Source of the DNA: Lacimicrobium alkaliphilum
GTDB taxonomy: Bacteria > Pseudomonadota > Gammaproteobacteria > Enterobacterales > Alteromonadaceae
Length of the DNA: 64,000 bases
NCBI RefSeq assembly: GCF_001466725.1
Contig: NZ_CP013650.1
Coordinates: 1,426,001 to 1,490,000 of the forward strand
Direction of reading: 5' to 3'
In this document: positions 54,711 through 63,340 of the stretch, in pieces
How the letters are laid out: each line of letters begins with the position of its first letter
How positions within the stretch are numbered: position 1 is the first letter of the stretch
Translations under genes and position numbers: made by a program
Notes under the pieces: model-generated
Told to the model about the DNA's origin: nothing
Databases searched by the model: none
The model's input: the letters and a program-made list of their open reading frames with translations, nothing else

Positions 54711-57299
54711 ATGAATACCCAATACCGTAAATCCTTGCCGGGCACCAGCCTGGAGTATTTTGATACTCAGGCGGCGGTGGATGAAATCGAAGCCGGTGCC
54801 TACGCCAGACTGCCTTACACCTCCAGAGTGCTGGCAGAAAATCTGGTGCGTCGCTGCGAGCCTCAGCAGCTTACCGATGCCCTCAAACAGCTGATTTACC
54901 GTAAGCGGGATCTGGACTTCCCCTGGTATCCGGCGCGGGTGGTTTGCCATGATATCCTTGGTCAGACCGCACTGGTAGATCTGGCCGGTCTGCGTGATGC
55001 CATCGCCGAACAAGGTGGCGATCCGGCCAAAGTGAACCCGGTAGTACCGACCCAGTTGATTGTGGATCACAGTCTGGCTGTGGAGCATGCCGGTTTCGAG
55101 GCCGATGCCTTTGACAAAAACCGTGCTATTGAAGAGCGGCGTAACGAAGATCGTTTCCACTTTATTAACTGGACCAAAACCGCCTTTAAGAATGTGGATG
55201 TGATCCCGCCCGGTAACGGCATTATGCACCAGATCAATCTGGAGAAGATGTCGCCTGTGGTGCAGGTTAAAGACAATGTGGCCTTTGTGGATACCTGTGT
55301 GGGCACTGACAGCCATACACCTATGGTGGATGCGCTGGGCGTGATTTCTATCGGCGTTGGCGGGCTGGAAGCGGAAAGCGTGATGCTTGGCCGGGCTTCT
55401 TATATGCGCCTGCCGGATATTATCGGCGTAGAACTCAGCGGTAAGCTGCAACCCGGTATCACCAGTACCGATATGGTACTGGCACTGACCGACTTTTTAC
55501 GCAAACAGCGGGTTGTGGGTGCCTATCTGGAGTTTTATGGTGAAGGGGCCGACAGCCTGTCAATTGGCGACCGCGCCACCATTTCCAATATGACACCGGA
55601 ATACGGCGCCACTGCGGCGATGTTTTACATCGATAAACAAACCACCGATTATCTGACCCTGACCGGCCGTGAAGACAAACAGGTGGAGCTGGTGGAGAAA
55701 TTTGCCAGGCACACAGGTCTATGGAGCGACAGCCTCAAATCCGCCGAATATGAAAAAGTGCTGAAATTTGATTTATCCTCGGTGCGCCGCACGCTGGCCG
55801 GGCCGTCCAATCCCCACGCGCTGCTTCCAGCCTCGGATCTGGTCAAGCGCGGTATTGCCGGTAAATACGAACAGGAAGAGGGTAAAATGCCCGATGGCGC
55901 GGTGATTATCGCCGCCATCACCAGCTGTACCAATACCAGTAATCCGCGCAATATGATTTCTGCGGGTTTAATTGCCCGCAATGCCAATAAGCTGGGTTTA
56001 ACCCGTAAACCCTGGGTAAAAAGCTCCACTGCACCGGGTTCAAAAACCGTGAAAACCTACCTTGAAGAAGCCGGCCTGTTGTCGGAGCTTGAGAAGCTGG
56101 GTTTTGGCGTGGTGGGCTATGCCTGTACCACCTGTAACGGCATGAGTGGGGCTCTGGATCCTGAAATCCAGAAGGAAATCGTCGAACGCGATCTGTATTC
56201 GGTGGCGGTGCTCTCCGGTAATCGTAATTTTGATGGCCGGATTCACCCTTATGCCAAAAATGCCTTTCTGGCCTCACCACCGCTGGTGGTGGCCTATGCC
56301 ATTGCCGGCAGCATTCGCTTTGATATCGAAAAAGATCCCCTGGGTTATGATGCACAGGGTAACCCAGTGACCTTAAAGGATATCTGGCCCGATGATGAAG
56401 AGATTAGCGCCATCGTCAAACAGGCGGTGAAGCCTGAGCAGTACCGCGAGGTCTACGACCCCATGTTTGAATTAAGCGTGGATTACGGTGAAGACACCAA
56501 CCCCCTGTACGACTGGCGTGAAAAAAGTACCTATATTCGCCGTCCTCCCTACTGGGAAGGTGCCTTTGTCGGTAAGCCCGATATGCAGGGTATGCGTGCA
56601 CTGGCGGTACTGGGAGATAATATCACCACAGATCATTTATCGCCTTCTAATGCCATTATGCTGGACAGCGCCGCTGGCGAATATCTGGCGGAAATGGGGC
56701 TGCCGGAGGAAGATTTTAATTCTTACGCCACTCACCGCGGCGACCATCTGACCGCACAGAGGGCGACCCTGGCCAATCCCAAGCTGTTTAACGAAATGGT
56801 TCGGGATGAAAAAGGTGAGGTCATTCAGGGCTCGCTGACCCGGCTTGAGCCAGAAGGTAAGGTGATGCGCATGTGGGATGCTATCGAAGCCTATATGCAG
56901 CGTAAGCAGCCGCTGATTATTATAGCCGGTGCCGATTATGGTCAGGGCTCATCCCGTGACTGGGCCGCCAAAGGGGTGCGTCTGGCCGGGGTGGAAGTGA
57001 TTGTGGCTGAAGGTTTCGAGCGCATTCACCGCACCAATCTGATTGGTATGGGCGTGTTACCGCTGGAATTCACGGACGGTCAGAACCGCAACAGCCTGAA
57101 CATCGATGGCAGTGAAACCTTCGATGTTAAAGGTGAGCCGTCCCCCGGTGCCATGCTGACCCTGGTGATCCATCGTAAAGATGGAAGCACCGAGGAGGTG
57201 CAGGTGAAATGCCGCCTTGATACCGCCGAAGAGCTGTCTATTTATGAAGCCGGTGGTGTGTTGCAGCGCTTTGCCAAGGATTTTCTGCAGAGCAACTAA
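54711..57299 (+). CDS. acnD: Fe/S-dependent 2-methylcitrate dehydratase
   Basis: An 862-residue aconitase-family protein. The 4Fe-4S ligands are C406 (ITSCTNTS) and C472/C475 (YACTTCNGMSG); the swivel-domain GADYGQGSSRDWAAKG block and RIHRTNLIGMGVLPLEF are present. The overall length and N-terminal PYTSRVLAENLVRR are of the AcnA/AcnD kind. Next to prpF it is AcnD, which dehydrates 2-methylcitrate to a 2-methylaconitate isomer that needs PrpF. AGGGGGAG precedes the ATG. Confidence 0.95.
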   Translation: MNTQYRKSLPGTSLEYFDTQAAVDEIEAGAYARLPYTSRVLAENLVRRCEPQQLTDALKQLIYRKRDLDFPWYPARVVCHDILGQTALVDLAGLRDAIAEQGGDPAKVNPVVPTQLIVDHSLAVEHAGFEADAFDKNRAIEERRNEDRFHFINWTKTAFKNVDVIPPGNGIMHQINLEKMSPVVQVKDNVAFVDTCVGTDSHTPMVDALGVISIGVGGLEAESVMLGRASYMRLPDIIGVELSGKLQPGITSTDMVLALTDFLRKQRVVGAYLEFYGEGADSLSIGDRATISNMTPEYGATAAMFYIDKQTTDYLTLTGREDKQVELVEKFARHTGLWSDSLKSAEYEKVLKFDLSSVRRTLAGPSNPHALLPASDLVKRGIAGKYEQEEGKMPDGAVIIAAITSCTNTSNPRNMISAGLIARNANKLGLTRKPWVKSSTAPGSKTVKTYLEEAGLLSELEKLGFGVVGYACTTCNGMSGALDPEIQKEIVERDLYSVAVLSGNRNFDGRIHPYAKNAFLASPPLVVAYAIAGSIRFDIEKDPLGYDAQGNPVTLKDIWPDDEEISAIVKQAVKPEQYREVYDPMFELSVDYGEDTNPLYDWREKSTYIRRPPYWEGAFVGKPDMQGMRALAVLGDNITTDHLSPSNAIMLDSAAGEYLAEMGLPEEDFNSYATHRGDHLTAQRATLANPKLFNEMVRDEKGEVIQGSLTRLEPEGKVMRMWDAIEAYMQRKQPLIIIAGADYGQGSSRDWAAKGVRLAGVEVIVAEGFERIHRTNLIGMGVLPLEFTDGQNRNSLNIDGSETFDVKGEPSPGAMLTLVIHRKDGSTEEVQVKCRLDTAEELSIYEAGGVLQRFAKDFLQSN

Positions 57300-57592
57300 A
57301 AAGGATTTCACCACAGAGATCACAGAGAAGAACGTCATCCTGACGAAAGTCAGGATCTTTTTCCAACGGCGGGATTACTGCAGGTATGCCTTCAATCATC
57401 TGATAAGGGGCGCTGGGTTCCCGCCTTCGCGGGAAAGACGGATTGCCAATGGGGTCATGCCCGAATGTTGTAGTCGGGCATCCAGCGCCTTTGATTATGT
57501 GGGTCGTGGTTTTAGCCAGAAAACCGCTTGGCAGATGTGTAAACCCTCTATGCTCTCCGTGCCTCAGTGGTGAATCTGAACAGGAATAAAGT
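57300..57592. repeat. Repeat-filled gap between acnD and prpF
   Basis: About 293 bp: a CCACAGAGATCACAGAG tract, the second copy of the 25-bp GTCATCCTGACG... element (57334-57358), CCCGCCTTCGCGGGA and GTAGTCGGGCATCCAGCGCC, whose ATCCAGCGCCTTTGATT part (57480-57496) recurs at 61252-61268. No gene. Confidence 0.65.
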
Positions 57593-58792
57593 ATGAAGTT
57601 TAAACCGCAATTAAAAATCCCCGCCACTTATATGCGTGGTGGCACCTCCAAAGGGGTGTTTTTCTGCCTTAAGGATCTGCCCGAAGCAGCCCAGAAGCCA
57701 GGGCCGGAGCGAGATGCATTGCTGCTGCGTGTGATTGGCAGCCCGGACCCATACGCCAAGCATACCGACGGTATGGGCGGGGCTACCTCCAGTACCAGCA
57801 AAACGGTGATTTTGTCTAAGAGCACAAAGGTGGATCACGATGTGGATTACCTTTTTGGCCAGGTGGCCATCGACAAGCCCTTTATCGACTGGAGCGGCAA
57901 TTGTGGCAATCTCACCGCCGCTGTGGGTGCCTTTGCCATCAGTAATGAGCTGGTGGACAGAAATCGTATTCCCGAAAATGGCACTGCCGTGGTACGCATC
58001 TGGCAGGCCAATATCGAAAAAACCATTATCGCCCATATCCCAATAACAGAGGGTCAGGTGCAGGAAACCGGCGATTTTGAGCTTGATGGCGTGACCTTTC
58101 CTGCCGCCGAAGTGAAAGTGGAATTTATGCACCCGGCCGATGGCGAAGGTGCGGTGTTCCCCACAGGCAATCTTGTGGATGAATTAGAAGTGCCGGAGCA
58201 TCTGGTGCCAGGCGGTAAACTTAAGGCCACCCTGATCAATGCCGGTATTCCCACCATTTTTGTAAATGCCCTGGATATTGGCTATACCGGCACCGAATTA
58301 CAGGACGCGATTAATGGAGACCAGCAAGCGCTGGAGCGCTTTGAAGCATTACGTGCTTATGGTGCCCTGAAAATGGGGTTGATCAGCGAACTAAGCCAGG
58401 CCGCTGCACGCCAGCATACGCCGAAAATAGCCTTTGTCGCCCCCCCGGCCGGTTATATCGCCTCAAGTGGTAAAGCGGTTAACGCTGAAGATATTGATGT
58501 GCTGGTGCGGGCGTTGTCTATGGGCAAATTGCACCATGCCATGATGGGCACCGCTGCTGTGGCCATTGCCGTGGCCGCAGCCATGCACGGCACCCTGGTT
58601 AATCAGGCCGCAGGTGGGGTGGAGCGTGAGTCGGTGACTTTTGGACACCCCTCCGGTACCTTGCAGGTGGGTGCCAAAGCGGTACTGGAAAAAGGCCAAT
58701 GGCAGGTAGAAAAAGCTATCATGAGCCGCAGCGCCAGAGTCTTAATGGAAGGCTGGGTCAGGGTACCTGCTGCCGATGAGGAAACTGAATAA
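57593..58792 (+). CDS. prpF: 2-methylaconitate cis-trans isomerase PrpF
   Basis: A 399-residue protein of the PrpF/DUF453 family (diaminopimelate epimerase-like fold). Conserved blocks are TYMRGGTSKGVFF at the start, DGMGGATSSTSKTVI, DWSGNCGNLTAAVGAFA and MGKLHHAMMGTAAVAIAVAA. It isomerises the 2-methylaconitate made by AcnD so that the aconitase AcnB can rehydrate it. It is the last gene of the prpR-prpB-prpC-acnD-prpF cluster. Start ATG 57593 has AGGAATAAAG upstream. Confidence 0.95.
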   Translation: MKFKPQLKIPATYMRGGTSKGVFFCLKDLPEAAQKPGPERDALLLRVIGSPDPYAKHTDGMGGATSSTSKTVILSKSTKVDHDVDYLFGQVAIDKPFIDWSGNCGNLTAAVGAFAISNELVDRNRIPENGTAVVRIWQANIEKTIIAHIPITEGQVQETGDFELDGVTFPAAEVKVEFMHPADGEGAVFPTGNLVDELEVPEHLVPGGKLKATLINAGIPTIFVNALDIGYTGTELQDAINGDQQALERFEALRAYGALKMGLISELSQAAARQHTPKIAFVAPPAGYIASSGKAVNAEDIDVLVRALSMGKLHHAMMGTAAVAIAVAAAMHGTLVNQAAGGVERESVTFGHPSGTLQVGAKAVLEKGQWQVEKAIMSRSARVLMEGWVRVPAADEETE

Positions 58793-58851
58793 GGATTGCA
58801 CAAGGGCGAAAAATCCCCTAGTGTCATCACAAAATCATCAGGGGTGACATC

Positions 58852-59736
58852 ATGGTGCTTGCGGGCCGTTTACGGGTTTATCTGATAGCGCTATGGATTG
58901 TCGGCTCTGGCAGCAATATTGTGAATGCTGCAGGTCCGGTTGCAGAGACAAGTACTGCGACGATCGTTGAGAATGTCAGTTACCAGAACATAACCGCCTT
59001 GCCCTGGAGAGAGGCGGATCACAGGTTTAACTATGGTCCGCAATCATTGCAATTCGGTGGACTATGGCTGCCTGAAAGTGCCAGCGCTGATAATCCCGCA
59101 CCTCTGGTTATTTTTGTGCACGGTGGCTGCTGGTTAAGTGCATATGATATCCGCCATAGTTACCCCTTAAGTACCGCCCTGGCCGATAGCGGTTTTGCTG
59201 TGTGGTCTATAGAATACCGGCGTAGCGGCGATCCCGGCGGCGGCTGGCCGGGCAGTCTGGAAGATGTAATAGCAGGCATCAGTCATATCAGACAACTGCA
59301 AGATTTCTCCGTAGATCTTGAGCGTGTGGTTCTGACCGGTCACTCGGCGGGTGGTCATCTGGCATTGCTGGCAGCGCAGCACAATGATTTACCATCCCTG
59401 GATGCGGTCGTTGGTCTTGCCGCGATTACCGATATTTCTGAATACGCGCTGGGTGATAACGGCTGTCAAAAGGCCGCCGCCGGATTTATGGGGGGCTCGT
59501 CATTACAGGCACCAGCGGCCTATGAGCAGGCACAGATCAGTGTGGATAAACTCCCCTCCACAGTGTCTCTTCTTCATGGTGAGCAGGACAGTATTGTGCC
59601 CCTGACACAGAGTGACGGCTTTGAACATCACAGATTACCCCGCGCCGGACATTTTGACTGGCTGCATCCCCAGACACCGGCATACAGACTGTTGATTAAC
59701 AGGCTGGAGCACTATTTACCGGAACACACACCATGA
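58852..59736 (+). CDS. Exported alpha/beta hydrolase (esterase-like)
   Basis: A 294-residue protein with an N-terminal signal-like hydrophobic stretch (RVYLIALWIVGSGSNIVNAA, cleavage likely near AAG). The oxyanion motif VHGGCW, nucleophile S165 in TGHSAGGHLALL, D246 in GEQDSIVPL and H267 in RAGHFDWLHP form a complete catalytic triad. The fold is of the BD-FAE/carboxylesterase or kynurenine formamidase type. The substrate is unknown. GGGGTGAC precedes the ATG. It is not clearly part of the prp cluster. Confidence 0.8.
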   Translation: MVLAGRLRVYLIALWIVGSGSNIVNAAGPVAETSTATIVENVSYQNITALPWREADHRFNYGPQSLQFGGLWLPESASADNPAPLVIFVHGGCWLSAYDIRHSYPLSTALADSGFAVWSIEYRRSGDPGGGWPGSLEDVIAGISHIRQLQDFSVDLERVVLTGHSAGGHLALLAAQHNDLPSLDAVVGLAAITDISEYALGDNGCQKAAAGFMGGSSLQAPAAYEQAQISVDKLPSTVSLLHGEQDSIVPLTQSDGFEHHRLPRAGHFDWLHPQTPAYRLLINRLEHYLPEHTP

Positions 59737-59797
59737 TCCTGGTGGCAACCAATTCGGTAATCTATCTGGTTCAATCTGCAAATAAGGTGATACTGCT

Positions 59798-60214
59798 GTG
59801 ACTCAACAACGCCTTTATCAGCTTATCTATATCAGTGATGCTACTGGCCCTGTGACTCAGACCATACTGGATGATATTGCCATTCAGGCCAAAATCTATA
59901 ACGCCGGGGTACAGATAACCGGCAGATTGCTGGCCACCGATAAACACTTTATTCAGGTGCTCGAGGGCGGGAAGGGTGAGGTAGAGGCACTGATGGGAAA
60001 AATCAGCGAGGATAAACGTCATCATAATCTGCGTATTCTGAGTCGCGGCCCAGTCGTCGGGAGGGAGTTCAGCCAATGGTCTATGGGCGTAAAAGGTTAT
60101 CTGGATGAGCAGGAACAGCAGGATATGATTCAGATACTGAATATGTATGGTGCCAACCATAGTTACTCAGAGGAGCAGGTTGAGGCGCTGTATTTTCTGA
60201 TTCAAAAAGCCTGA
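59798..60214 (+). CDS. BLUF domain blue-light photoreceptor
   Basis: A 138-residue protein that is almost only a BLUF domain (about 6-100). The flavin-pocket residues are in place: Tyr in QLIYISDA, Asn in YNAGVQITG, Gln in FIQVLEGG and Trp in QWSMGV. The conserved DKRHHNLRIL block is present. A C-terminal helix (about 105-138) completes it. The start is GTG at 59798 with AAGGTGA 7 bp upstream. Short BLUF proteins bind FAD and pass a light signal to a partner protein; the partner is not evident here, though two GGDEF proteins lie in the window. Confidence 0.93.
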   Translation: MTQQRLYQLIYISDATGPVTQTILDDIAIQAKIYNAGVQITGRLLATDKHFIQVLEGGKGEVEALMGKISEDKRHHNLRILSRGPVVGREFSQWSMGVKGYLDEQEQQDMIQILNMYGANHSYSEEQVEALYFLIQKA

Positions 60215-60294
60215 GTCGCTGCTATTACCCAGGAAGCCTTGCTAAACCTGAGTTCCGATAATAAGCTGATAGCTATTGCCTTGCAGGAGTACTG

Positions 60295-61095
60295 TTGTTG
60301 AGACTGAGCCTGTTTATTCTGTTGGCCATCGCACCCTGGTGCCTTGCTCAGTCAAATTCAGCACCGGCTGATGTGCCAGCCAGCGTCGAACTCTGTGTAG
60401 ATGATTTTCCTCCCCGTCAGATCCTTAATAAGGATGGCAGTTGGTCAGGCCACAGTATTGATGTGATCCGAGCCATAATGGCCCATCTGGACATCCCTCT
60501 CACCATTACTGCCGATACCCCGTTCCCCCGTTGTTTACTGAAAATGCAACAGGGTGAAACCGATCTGATGGTAGGCCTGAGAAAGAATCCGGAACGTGAG
60601 GCATATATGCAGATGATGCCTTACTCAGTGGCTGCTACCAGCCTGTTTTTCTCAAAAAGTGATTTTCCCGGGCAGATAAATAAACTGACGGATCTTCAGG
60701 ACAGGGTAATTGGCGCAGTAAGAGGTTTTACCTATTCTCAGGGTTTTGAATTGTTTCGCCATCGACTGCAACTGGTGGAAGTGCATTCGTTGGACGCCGG
60801 CTTCGGCATGCTGCAAAAAGGGCGTATCGAATTGATGCTGGCTACCGACTACCTGGGACAGATCATCATCAATAAACCGGAATTTAGCGGGCAGTTCAAG
60901 GCCCAGCCTCTGGCACTGACCACCGAAGCGCCGGTGTATATCGGTTTGTCAAAACAAAGTCCGGCCTTTATCTGGGCTGAACGAATTCAGGCTGCTGTTG
61001 ATACACTGCGCGAACAGGGGCATTTTGAGGCTATTCTTAAACGCAGTAAAGCAGCACTAAAAGACCAGCGGCAGGAGCAGGAAATTGATGACTAA
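60295..61095 (+). CDS. Periplasmic substrate-binding protein (SBP_bac_3-like)
   Basis: A 266-residue exported protein with signal peptide LRLSLFILLAIAPWCLAQ. The mature part is of the family-3 solute-binding type: CVDDFPPRQILNKDGSWSGH at the N-terminus, QQGETDLMVGLRKNPERE and LQKGRIELMLATDYLGQ later. The start is TTG (60295 or 60298) with CAGGAG upstream. No transporter genes accompany it. Like the one at 43.3-44.2 kb, it is a stand-alone binding protein of unknown ligand. Confidence 0.82.
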   Translation: MLRLSLFILLAIAPWCLAQSNSAPADVPASVELCVDDFPPRQILNKDGSWSGHSIDVIRAIMAHLDIPLTITADTPFPRCLLKMQQGETDLMVGLRKNPEREAYMQMMPYSVAATSLFFSKSDFPGQINKLTDLQDRVIGAVRGFTYSQGFELFRHRLQLVEVHSLDAGFGMLQKGRIELMLATDYLGQIIINKPEFSGQFKAQPLALTTEAPVYIGLSKQSPAFIWAERIQAAVDTLREQGHFEAILKRSKAALKDQRQEQEIDD

Positions 61096-61369
61096 AGTGC
61101 CGCTGCGAGAGCAAACAAAGAAAAGCCGGGGATCTTGCTGAGACGCAGAGATCGCAGAGGGTTATTCCCGCAAGGTGTTAGCGGGCATGCCCAGCACCTT
61201 TGATCGCAGGGTGCTAATATTGGCACTTTGGTAATTCAATGGTTGCTGGGAATCCAGCGCCTTTGATTCGCTGTTGCCGCAGCTAACGTCATTTCTGCAG
61301 TTGTCGAGGATAAAAGTCATGCTAAGATAGCGACGAATTCTTTATAAAAACCAATAACAAAGGTAAAGC
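61096..61369. repeat. Repeat-containing leader region of the borosin-like locus
   Basis: About 274 bp. It has GAGACGCAGAGATCGCAGAG, GCGGGCATGCCC hairpin material and ATCCAGCGCCTTTGATT (61252-61268, also at 57480-57496). A possible promoter lies at the end: TTGTCG (61301-61306), 16 bp, TAAGAT (61323-61328). Confidence 0.5.
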
Positions 61370-61576
61370 ATGACAACACTGGCTCAATTTATTCAGGAAC
61401 TTGCCACCGACGCTACACTGCATCAGGCTTATGCCGATGATGCAGTGCAAACCATGCAAAATTATGGCCTTAGTGCCAGTGAAATCGACGCGGTAACCAG
61501 CGGCGATAAAGATGCGATTGAGCAATTAACAGGTAAAACCGTTAAACCTGTTACGTTTTTCCATCCAGTGAAATAA
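61370..61576 (+). CDS. SonA-like split-borosin precursor peptide (candidate)
   Basis: A 68-residue protein with AAAGGT 8 bp before the ATG. Residues about 1-54 are helical and of the LigA/Nif11-like, borosin-binding-domain kind: LATDATLHQAYADDAVQTM, then NYGLSASEIDAVTSGD, then AIEQLTG. This resembles the S. oneidensis borosin precursor SonA as I recall it (F...L..DA.L..Y......M..GL...I.AV..GD...L..L.G). Residues 55-68 (GKTVKPVTFFHPVK) are a short, non-helical tail, the likely core for backbone N-methylation. The stop is followed immediately by the ATG of a GGDEF gene, and a SonM-like methyltransferase comes after that. Alternative: a free LigA-like helical protein. Confidence 0.75.
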   Translation: MTTLAQFIQELATDATLHQAYADDAVQTMQNYGLSASEIDAVTSGDKDAIEQLTGKTVKPVTFFHPVK

Positions 61577-63340
61577 ATGGCTCCGGGCCAGAAGCCAGAA
61601 CCCGCCGGGTATCAGTGCCTGGCTGCATTGTTATTACTGGCCCTGTTGCTACTACCTTTTTCGTCAGTCTTTGCTGAGCCAATTGCTGGCGAACAAATTC
61701 AACAGCAACTGGATCTGGCAGAAAGCCAGCGTACCAGCGCCCCGGATAATGCCAGAGCCATTCTCAAGCAACTACAGCAGTCTTCTGATTCTTTTAGTCC
61801 GGCCCAACAGCACCAGTTTATCTATATTCAGGCTTATCTGCTTGCTATTCAGGGCAAGTTATCTGAAGCCATATCTCTGCTGGAACCGCTGCGGCAAAGC
61901 CCATTTACTGCCAGTCGTATTAAAGGGCATCTGTTGCTGGCGAATATGTATGAAGCTCGTAAGGATTATACAACTGCCTATGAATCCCTGTATCAGGCCC
62001 TTAAAGATATAGCGAAGGTAGCGGACCAGGAACTTCATGCTGCTGTCTATACCGTAGCCGCCCAGCTCCATATTAGCGCCGGGGTATATAAACAGGCAAA
62101 AGACTTTGCGCTGAATATTGCTCAGGCCTCAGCCTCTCCCAGAAGCCAGTGTATCAGTCAGATATTAGTGCTCTCAGCAGAAATTAAACTGCATAAGCAA
62201 TATGCCCGGAGCGAGGCCCGGGAGGCTGAACAGCGCTGTTTAGACGCCGGTGAGCCACTGATGCAATATACAACCACGGTATACACTGCCGAAGTGGATA
62301 TTGTCGATAATCCCGCCCTGGTAAAAGCCAATATGCTGGAAATACTGCCGGCGCTTGAGGCTATTGGCTTTCCCTTTACCCTGGCCAGTGCCCGTTATTA
62401 TCTGGCCCAGGCCCATTTTAAGCTGGGTGAAATCAGCGAGGCCATGGCACTGGCGCAGCAGGTGCACCAGCAGGCCAGTCAGATTGGCGACAGCCGCCTC
62501 GAAAACCAGAGCCTGTTACTGCTGGCCGAAATTCGTGAGCAAAACGGCCAGTCCGGGCGGGCCATGGATAACTATAAGGCCCATATCCGTGCCCTGAACC
62601 GGTTTATGGATGAATTTAAGCAGCGTAGTATCGCTTTTTATCTGGCCCAGGCCGATTATATTGACAGCCAGAACCGCCTGGCGCTGCTTACCAGTGAAAA
62701 CAAATTGCTCCAACTTCAGGCCAGCGCCGAGCAGCAACAACGTCTTTACGCCACCTTAGGTGGCAGTGCGGTGATAGGCGGTTTGCTGCTGGCCCTGTAT
62801 GGCCTGAATCGTAAACGGGCCCAATTAACGACGCTGGCCACCACAGATTTTCTGACCCGCCTGTATAACCGCCGCCACTTTACCCAACTGGTGAACCGGC
62901 GCCTGGGCGATCGTCGCGGCAGTCAGGTGCACAGCCTGCTGCTGTTTGATCTGGACTTGTTTAAAAGCATCAATGATCAGTACGGCCATGATGTGGGCGA
63001 TAAGGTGCTCAGCCATATCGCCGCGTTATGTCGCAGTAATATCCGTGAGCAGGATTTCTTAGCGCGTATGGGCGGCGAAGAGTTTGCCCTGTTTTTGCCC
63101 GGCTGTGACGCTAAGCATGCCTTTGACAGAGCAGAACAGTGCCGGGCGGCCATCGCCGATAACCCGCTTGAGGTGGGGGAGCAGAAGATTAATATCACCG
63201 CCAGTTTTGGCATCAGCACCGCCACTGCGCCCACGGAATTTGAAACCCTGTTTAAGCAGGCCGATGAGGCCCTGTATTGTTGTAAGGACAAGGGCCGCAA
63301 CTGCTGTGTTGTTTATCAGTCTGAGCTTAGTGGTGACTAA
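61577..63340 (+). CDS. Membrane-anchored TPR-GGDEF diguanylate cyclase
   Basis: A 587-residue protein. A signal/anchor helix (about 12-33), a periplasmic TPR-like helical region (about 38-380), a coiled coil, a membrane helix (about 394-411) and a cytoplasmic GGDEF domain (about 420-587). The active site is GGEEF (499-503) and the inhibitory site RxxD is present as REQD (490-493), so an active, feedback-inhibited c-di-GMP synthase is expected. The ATG abuts the stop of the small precursor gene (TAAATG) and has no Shine-Dalgarno of its own, so it is probably translated by coupling. The following methyltransferase gene starts inside its 3' end. Confidence 0.92.
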   Translation: MAPGQKPEPAGYQCLAALLLLALLLLPFSSVFAEPIAGEQIQQQLDLAESQRTSAPDNARAILKQLQQSSDSFSPAQQHQFIYIQAYLLAIQGKLSEAISLLEPLRQSPFTASRIKGHLLLANMYEARKDYTTAYESLYQALKDIAKVADQELHAAVYTVAAQLHISAGVYKQAKDFALNIAQASASPRSQCISQILVLSAEIKLHKQYARSEAREAEQRCLDAGEPLMQYTTTVYTAEVDIVDNPALVKANMLEILPALEAIGFPFTLASARYYLAQAHFKLGEISEAMALAQQVHQQASQIGDSRLENQSLLLLAEIREQNGQSGRAMDNYKAHIRALNRFMDEFKQRSIAFYLAQADYIDSQNRLALLTSENKLLQLQASAEQQQRLYATLGGSAVIGGLLLALYGLNRKRAQLTTLATTDFLTRLYNRRHFTQLVNRRLGDRRGSQVHSLLLFDLDLFKSINDQYGHDVGDKVLSHIAALCRSNIREQDFLARMGGEEFALFLPGCDAKHAFDRAEQCRAAIADNPLEVGEQKINITASFGISTATAPTEFETLFKQADEALYCCKDKGRNCCVVYQSELSGD

